Shown: positions 22,886 through 27,513 of the stretch, one piece after another
Numbering within the stretch: position 1 is the stretch's first letter
How the letters are laid out: each line of letters opens with the position of its first letter
Assembly: GCA_023662705.1 (NCBI GenBank)
Contig: JAMPIM010000026.1
Span: 1 to 27,513 of the forward strand
Direction of reading: 5' to 3'
DNA length: 27,513 bases
DNA from: Candidatus Gastranaerophilales bacterium
Lineage (GTDB): Bacteria; Cyanobacteriota; Vampirovibrionia; Gastranaerophilales; Gastranaerophilaceae
Program-made: the position numbers and the translations under genes
Notes under the pieces: model-generated
Database searches by the model: none
What the model saw: the letters and a program-made list of their open reading frames with translations, nothing else
What the model was told of the DNA's origin: nothing

Positions 22886-24124
22886 ATGAAAAATTTTATA
22901 GCACACACCGATGAAGTTCGCGAGGAAATGCTCAAAGCTGTTTCTTGCGCTTCTATTGATGATTTATTTAAACAAATTCCTGTTAAGTTTAAAGAATTTA
23001 ATATGGGTAACCCTTTGAGTGAAATGGAAGCTCAAAAGAGAGTTAAGGCTCTTGCAAGAAAAGATAAAACAGAATATGCTAACTTTTTAGGTGGTGGTGT
23101 TTATAATAAATTTATTCCTGCTGCTGTTAATTATGTAGCGCAAAGATTTGAATTTTTGACAGCTTATACTCCATATCAGCCTGAAATTTCTCAAGGTACT
23201 CTACAAATTATTTATGAGTATCAAACTATGATATCAAGACTTACAGGCATGGATATTGCCAATGCTTCTATGTATGACAGCGGTTCAGCTTGCGCAGAAG
23301 CTATTTTGATGGCTCATCGAATTGCGCGTGGTAAAAAGAATAAAGCTCTTGTTTCAAATAAGATTAATCCTGAATATAAAGAGGTAATTAAAACTTATTT
23401 GTGGGCACAGGGTATTGAATTGGAATTCTTTGAAGAAATGCCTGAAACAGCAGCTGATTATTGCTGTATTTTAATCCAAAATCCTGATTTTTACGGCGAA
23501 ATAACAGAAATCAAAAAACTTGACACTATCTTAATTGTTGCTGCAAATTTAAGCTCTCTGGGAGTACTTGAACCTCCTCGAGAAGCTGATATCGTTGTCG
23601 GAGATATTCAGCCTCTTGGTATTGCAATGAGTTTTGGCGGGCCTCACGCAGGATATATGGCTTGTAAGGAAGCTTATATGCGTCAAATGCCGGGACGATT
23701 GGTTGGTAAAACTCTTGATAAAGACGGTAAAGATGCTTATACTCTTACTATTCAAACTCGTGAACAGCATATTAAGCGTGAAAAAGCTACAAGTAATATT
23801 TGTTCAAACCAGTCATTGATAGCTTTATCGGCTACTTTGTATTTGAGTCTTGTCGGAGAAGAAGGATTTAAGCAAGCTTCTGTTATGTCAGCTAATATGG
23901 CTCATGCACTTTCAAGAATGCTTGGCGGTCGCGGTATTAAAACGCTCAACAAAAACTTTTTCAATGAGTTTGTAATTGAAGTTGCTAATGCAGATGAGTT
24001 TTTGGCGAACCTTAAACAAGAAAACATTTTAGGTGGTATTAAACTTGATGATAAAAAGATATTAGTTTGTGCAACAGAAATGAATACTGAAGAAGAAATT
24101 TTAGATTATATAAACGCTATATAG
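22886..24124 (+). CDS. gcvPA: Glycine dehydrogenase (decarboxylating) subunit 1
   Basis: 412 residues, somewhat short for the usual ~440 but complete at both ends. This is the N-terminal half-protein of the split P protein; together with GcvPB it decarboxylates glycine onto lipoyl-GcvH with PLP (the PLP lysine is in GcvPB). Seen: NFLGGGVYNKFIP, TAYTPYQPEISQGTLQ, the MYDSGSACAEA segment, GDIQPLGIAMSFGGPHAGY, MPGRLVGKT, LTIQTREQHIKREKATSNIC. A weak GTGGAA site precedes the ATG, and translation probably depends on coupling to gcvH. The expected gcvPB does not follow: the next gene is a transporter, so gcvPB and the dihydrolipoamide dehydrogenase must lie elsewhere. Confidence 0.96.
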   Translation: MKNFIAHTDEVREEMLKAVSCASIDDLFKQIPVKFKEFNMGNPLSEMEAQKRVKALARKDKTEYANFLGGGVYNKFIPAAVNYVAQRFEFLTAYTPYQPEISQGTLQIIYEYQTMISRLTGMDIANASMYDSGSACAEAILMAHRIARGKKNKALVSNKINPEYKEVIKTYLWAQGIELEFFEEMPETAADYCCILIQNPDFYGEITEIKKLDTILIVAANLSSLGVLEPPREADIVVGDIQPLGIAMSFGGPHAGYMACKEAYMRQMPGRLVGKTLDKDGKDAYTLTIQTREQHIKREKATSNICSNQSLIALSATLYLSLVGEEGFKQASVMSANMAHALSRMLGGRGIKTLNKNFFNEFVIEVANADEFLANLKQENILGGIKLDDKKILVCATEMNTEEEILDYINAI

Positions 24125-24139
24125 ATGTAAGGAGTTTAG

Positions 24140-25408
24140 ATGGAAAGATTTATCGGAATTATAGGAATAGTCGTAATATTTTTGATTTGCTACGGCTTGT
24201 CAAATAATAGAAAAGCTATTAACTACAAAACAATAGGTATGGGCTTCTTGCTTCAAGTATTGTTAGCATTGTTTATTTTTAAATTTCCTCCCGGGCAAAA
24301 ATTGTTCTTATTTATAGGCGAATTTATTCGTAAGATTTTGGAATTTGCTTATGAAGGCGGAACATTTGTTTTTGGACCTTTAATGAATAACGGACGTTTA
24401 GCAGAACTTTTTGGAAATAATTACAGCATTTTCGCATTGCAATTAATTTGTTCAAGCATATTCATGATGGTTCTGGTTAATATTCTTTATTATTATGGCA
24501 TTATGCAGAGAGTTGTTGCTGTCCTCGGCAAAGCAATGAACAAGTTTATGCATGTATCCGGTGCCGAAGCTCTGTCTAATGTTGCAAGTGCTTTTGTAGG
24601 GCAAATTGTTGCTCAAATTATGATTAAGCCTTATTTGGAAAAGTTGACTCGTTCGGAACTTCTTGCTTCAATGGCAGGTTCTATGGCGTGTATTTCAGGT
24701 GCAATTATGCCGATTTATATCGGAATGGGTATTCCTGCTCATTATTTGTTAGCATCTTGTGTTATGGCGGCTCCCGGAGCTCTTATTTTAACTAAAATTG
24801 TTTATCCGGAAACAGGTGAGCCTGAAACTCGCGATAATATTCGTATATCTCGCAGAAAACCATTTACAAATGTTTTTGATGGTATTTCAAGCGGTGCTTC
24901 CGAAGGTATGAAAGTTGCAATCAATGTTTCTGCTATGATTGTTGCTTTGGTTGCTCTTGTTGCGTTCATAGATTGGCTTCTTGGTTTAACAGGCGGATTC
25001 TTGTATTACCATGTACCAGGTTGCTCACATATAGCAGGGCTTTCACATTTATCATTAAAGCTTATTTTAGGCAAAATCTTCTCAGTATTTGCTATAATTC
25101 TCGGTGTACCGTTGCATGATGCTTCAACCGTAGGTGCTTTGATGGGTACAAAACTTGTTTTAAATGAAATGGTTGCTTATGTACAGCTTGCTCCGCTTAA
25201 AGAAATTATTGATCCTAAGAGCTTTATGATAGCAAGTTTTGCTCTATGTTCATTTGGTAACTTTGGTTCAATTGCAATCCAAATTGGAGGTATCGGTGAA
25301 CTTGCACCAAATCAAAGAAAGAATCTTGCAAGATTAGGTTTAAGAGCACTCATCTGCGGTACATTGAGCTGTTACTTGTCTGCGGCTATTGTTGGTGTCT
25401 TGTTGTAG
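24140..25408 (+). CDS. CNT-family (NupC-type) nucleoside transporter with altered substrate motif
   Basis: 422 residues with about nine or ten membrane segments. The family is identified by EALSNVASAFVGQ (143-155), MIKPYL (161-166), TRSELLASM (170-178), YIGMGIPA (193-200), VYPETGEPET (221-230), NEMVAY (342-347) and FALCSFGNFGSIAIQIGG (367-384). Concentrative nucleoside transporters import nucleosides with Na+ or H+. The ribose-binding side looks intact (Glu343, Asn374, Ser377). The nucleobase side, normally GQTEAP or GQSE, reads GQIVAQ (154-159), so the conserved Thr/Ser and Glu are gone and specificity is probably changed. TAAGGAG is five bases before the ATG, 15 bases after gcvPA, so it is in the gcv operon. 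Its 3' end overlaps a minus-strand gene by 69 bases. Confidence 0.9.
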   Translation: MERFIGIIGIVVIFLICYGLSNNRKAINYKTIGMGFLLQVLLALFIFKFPPGQKLFLFIGEFIRKILEFAYEGGTFVFGPLMNNGRLAELFGNNYSIFALQLICSSIFMMVLVNILYYYGIMQRVVAVLGKAMNKFMHVSGAEALSNVASAFVGQIVAQIMIKPYLEKLTRSELLASMAGSMACISGAIMPIYIGMGIPAHYLLASCVMAAPGALILTKIVYPETGEPETRDNIRISRRKPFTNVFDGISSGASEGMKVAINVSAMIVALVALVAFIDWLLGLTGGFLYYHVPGCSHIAGLSHLSLKLILGKIFSVFAIILGVPLHDASTVGALMGTKLVLNEMVAYVQLAPLKEIIDPKSFMIASFALCSFGNFGSIAIQIGGIGELAPNQRKNLARLGLRALICGTLSCYLSAAIVGVLL

Positions 25409-25651
25409 TTTACAAGTTTCATCTTCAATCGCAAATATAATTTGTTTTAAGTTTGATAACATATTTAGGGCTATAGAAAGTAGGTTGTTATAATAGTTTC
25501 TTTCTTCACTTAGCCCTTTTTTGTCTGTTAAATCATAATATATTGATGCAAATTCTTTATCCAAACAAGACTTTTTTACTGCTGTTAAAACACTTTCAAG
25601 CTGAAATACCTCTTCTAATGTGAGTTCAATACTTGCAATAATCTTTTCCAT
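25340..25651 (-). CDS. Small protein of unknown function, 103 residues
   Basis: The start is placed at the ATG at 25651, preceded by AAAGGAG at good spacing; the frame is open a little further upstream but without a ribosome site. The protein is helical and soluble: it begins MEKIIASIELTLEEVFQLES, has a charged middle (DLTDKKGLSEERNYYNN) and a Leu/Ile-rich helix (SIALNMLSNLKQIIFAI). The last ~23 residues (Gln/Thr/Arg-rich) are read antisense to the 3' end of the transporter gene and look less protein-like, so the functional part probably ends near DETCKLQQ. It lies 92 bases downstream of the DUF262 gene on the same strand with its own candidate promoter, so it may be a third member of that locus or independent. 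No domain is recognised. Confidence 0.7.
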   Translation of the reverse strand: MEKIIASIELTLEEVFQLESVLTAVKKSCLDKEFASIYYDLTDKKGLSEERNYYNNLLSIALNMLSNLKQIIFAIEDETCKLQQDTNNSRRQVTAQCTADECS

Positions 25652-25693
25652 AATATTCTCCTTTGCTATACATAATTTCAAGTACATATTACA

Positions 25694-25702
25694 AGTATAG
25701 CA
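25694..25702 (-). promoter_or_regulatory. Extended -10 promoter for the 103-residue protein gene
   Basis: TGCTATACT on the minus strand (TG, one base, TATACT) about 43 bases before the ATG. No good -35 is seen, which is usual for extended -10 promoters. Confidence 0.5.
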
Positions 25703-25743
25703 AGAGCGAAAAAAAAGTCGCTAATGTATTTTCCAATTTACAA

Positions 25744-26838
25744 TTATTTACATGTTATGAATGCATTAAGATATTTGATTAAATCGTTAAAACTTACGTC
25801 ATTAGGGGTTTTGACTCTGTTTTTTAAGTATTCGTTAATTGTTGATAAAATTTCTAAAAATGTTGCTTCTGTAATATTCCCATCTATAAAATCTTCATAG
25901 ATGTTTAATAAATAAGCATAAGTATCTTCACCTTTATGCATTTTTATCTGGATAAGAGCAAGTCTAAGTTTATCGTTTTTGAAATTTACATTTAAAATGT
26001 CATTGTAAAGCTTAGCAGAGTGCTTTAATTTGCTAATTAAGACATCTTCTGACATATATTGAAGCATTGTCTCAAAATAGTTAATAAAGTTCTCATAAAG
26101 GCGTGTTATATCAAATTCTTTAAAATTGAATTTTGTGATAAAAAAGTCTTTGAAAAATAGAATAATATCAGAGTTATTGTTCCCATATATTCGTTTAATA
26201 TTTTCCCACTCTTCTGAAATACCATAAGACTTTAAATAGTCTTCAATTAATAAAAGTTGATTAAGTTTAGTATTATTCTTATTTAGACTATAAAACAAAT
26301 CTCTTTTTGATACATCTGATGTTTCAACTGCAAATACATATACTTTACTAAGCATATTAAAAATCGTTGAGGCTTGAAGCTTTTCTTCTTTTATCTGAGA
26401 CCAGAAGTTGTGAAGAAGTATAAATAAAGGTGATTTTTTTTCTTTACCTGATAATCTTTCTCCAAAAAGAATTTTTTCAAAAATAACTTGTTCATCTGTA
26501 GGTAAACGCAATTTCGTTTTTGAACCGTCTAACAGGTATTTTGTGCGAATTGTGTGAATCGCTTTATCATTTTTTGCAGATGTCTTTTTATAGCATTCAC
26601 AAACAGCATGTAAAAGCAAAGAAAGAGAAAGAATACGATTAAGACCGTCTATAATCGTATATTGTTCAAGGTTTCTCTGATGCAGATAAATGATACCCAA
26701 ATCAATTTTCCCTGTAAACTGTTCGTCTTCCGTCATTAAATCTAAAAAATTAACAAGCTCATCTCCGCACACTGCATAATCTAAAGTGTACAAATCCTTT
26801 GTTTTATTTAAAAATTCAAGTAGATTTACTGTTTCCAT
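25744..26838 (-). CDS. DUF262 (GmrS-like, ParB/Srx-fold) protein with a degenerate DGQQR motif
   Basis: 364 residues. The family is seen in YTIIDGLNRILSLSLLLHAV (residues 60-79), which corresponds to the hallmark viDGQQRLtTl...LL of DUF262, and in LFYSLNKNNTKLNQ plus IEDYL (181-202), which corresponds to the 'LN..G..L...DLI..YL' block. Asp64, Gly65 and Arg68 are kept; both Gln are replaced. The usual N-terminal IPxYQRxYxW block is not recognisable. In GmrSD and related defence proteins this domain binds or hydrolyses nucleotides and controls a DUF1524 HNH nuclease; no such nuclease domain is present here, and the C-terminal ~160 residues are helical and unassigned. The ATG overlaps the stop of the winged-helix gene by one base (TAATG), so the two are co-translated. 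Confidence 0.75.
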   Translation of the reverse strand: METVNLLEFLNKTKDLYTLDYAVCGDELVNFLDLMTEDEQFTGKIDLGIIYLHQRNLEQYTIIDGLNRILSLSLLLHAVCECYKKTSAKNDKAIHTIRTKYLLDGSKTKLRLPTDEQVIFEKILFGERLSGKEKKSPLFILLHNFWSQIKEEKLQASTIFNMLSKVYVFAVETSDVSKRDLFYSLNKNNTKLNQLLLIEDYLKSYGISEEWENIKRIYGNNNSDIILFFKDFFITKFNFKEFDITRLYENFINYFETMLQYMSEDVLISKLKHSAKLYNDILNVNFKNDKLRLALIQIKMHKGEDTYAYLLNIYEDFIDGNITEATFLEILSTINEYLKNRVKTPNDVSFNDLIKYLNAFITCK

Positions 26839-27491
26839 TAATTTTCTGCTAAAACAAAACCGCCGGAAGGAACATTTCTTAATTTGTCTCCTTCGATTTT
26901 TGCTCTCAAGTTTTTAATATATTTATAAACATAGTCTCTCGGTAATTCTAAAAGTTCTGCTAAGTCTTTAGCAAAAACAGTTTTACCGATATTATTTAAG
27001 AAATACTCAAATACCAACTGTTCTCTGTCAGTAAGCGATTTTTTCAAAACAATATTAATTTCTGCACTGTTAGCAGATAATTCTTCAACTTTTTCTAAAA
27101 CGGTTTCTTCTTTTTTGTTTGAAGTTTTAGCAACAGGTTTTGATAATGTTTGATTGACAATATCTTTCAAAACATCTTCTTTTTTAACTGTTTTTATTTC
27201 TTGTGCAGGTTTAGATTCATTCTGCATCTCTTTTTTATTAATTGAAAAAGGAGTATGCGAAATTTGACGTTCACGTTTAAAAGCACGTTCTGCGATTGCG
27301 GAAAAACCATCATTCACATTTGTATTAGTTGTAGAAGAAGTGCCTTTTGACATAACAATATCAACTACATCATTTGTTGGTTTGCTCTCTTCAACACTCT
27401 TTCCTAATCTTGCTGCAAACTCTTCCAGCGTAATCTTTTCCAAAGAACTTCTCCACTGTCTTATCTCTTCCTTTGTCAAATAATTAGGCAT
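26838..27491 (-). CDS. Winged-helix DNA-binding protein paired with the DUF262 gene
   Basis: 217 residues. An N-terminal helical segment (4-32, LTKEEIRQWRSSLEKI then EEFAARLGK) is followed by a long low-complexity linker rich in Ser, Thr, Asn, Lys and Glu (about 33-148). The C-terminal winged helix (about 152-214) is of the OmpR/PhoB kind: LTDREQLVFEYFLNN, the recognition-helix region DYVYKYIKNLRAKIE, and the wing NVPSGGFVL, matching the 'VrGrGY' hairpin. There is no receiver domain, so it is not an ordinary response regulator. AGGAG lies seven bases before the ATG at 27491. Its stop overlaps the DUF262 start (TAATG). Upstream DNA lies outside the window, so more operon members may exist. It may regulate its own operon or bring the DUF262 protein to DNA. 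Confidence 0.82.
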   Translation of the reverse strand: MPNYLTKEEIRQWRSSLEKITLEEFAARLGKSVEESKPTNDVVDIVMSKGTSSTTNTNVNDGFSAIAERAFKRERQISHTPFSINKKEMQNESKPAQEIKTVKKEDVLKDIVNQTLSKPVAKTSNKKEETVLEKVEELSANSAEINIVLKKSLTDREQLVFEYFLNNIGKTVFAKDLAELLELPRDYVYKYIKNLRAKIEGDKLRNVPSGGFVLAEN

Positions 27492-27513
27492 TAAACGTCT
27501 CCTATATTAACCT

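Noticed and set aside
25703..25743. AGCGA-T8-TCGCT hairpin after the DUF262 gene as a terminator
   Set aside because: The T run lies in the loop, not after the stem, and the stem is five pairs only.
1..27513. CRISPR arrays, tRNA or rRNA genes, insertion sequences, prophage genes
   Set aside because: No regularly spaced repeats, cloverleaf-like sequence, transposase motif or inverted-repeat ends were seen by eye.

Overview
The window is AT-rich, gene-dense bacterial chromosome with no phage, transposon, CRISPR, tRNA or rRNA visible. The best guess is a non-photosynthetic relative of Cyanobacteria (Vampirovibrionia/'Melainabacteria', probably gut Gastranaerophilales). GyrA carries the cyanobacterial-style variant GyrA box (QNRATRGKAG) and the blade sequences around it. 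The AsmA-like protein points to a diderm envelope, and the sodium-pumping decarboxylase points to an anaerobic fermenter. Several small proteins also look lineage-specific. The assignment rests on motif memory, not on a search.

Layout. (1) 1-2651: 3' part of a biotin-dependent decarboxylase alpha subunit, then its Na+-translocating beta subunit, closed by a strong terminator. (2) 2763-5178: lineage-type small genes, a cysteine-rich exported protein and ilvC, separated by two-way terminators. (3) 5198-11292: gyrA and a large SWIM/SNF2 helicase, both on the minus strand. Between them is a gene-free 356-base gap holding a plus-strand promoter-like block and a very strong plus-strand terminator, which together suggest an unannotated small RNA. 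(4) 11523-13217: three small genes of unknown function; two share that promoter-like block. (5) 20197-13211: a compact minus-strand operon of PAS/degenerate histidine kinase, UgpC/MalK-type ABC ATPase, giant AsmA-like protein, CooC-like Ni-insertase ATPase and FolD. (6) 20313-25408, plus strand: a DnaJ with half a zinc finger, then gcvT-gcvH-gcvPA and a CNT-family nucleoside transporter with an altered substrate motif. (7) 27491-25340, minus strand: a translationally coupled winged-helix/DUF262 pair followed by a small acidic protein.

Metabolically, FolD and the glycine cleavage genes form a one-carbon theme: glycine-derived methylene-THF is oxidised by FolD to formyl-THF for purines, and a nucleoside transporter is co-transcribed with gcv. 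The Oad pair turns decarboxylation into a sodium gradient that can drive Na+-coupled import such as the CNT carrier. The least conventional parts are the pseudokinase operon, the candidate sRNA with its three-member promoter family, and the DUF262/winged-helix pair.
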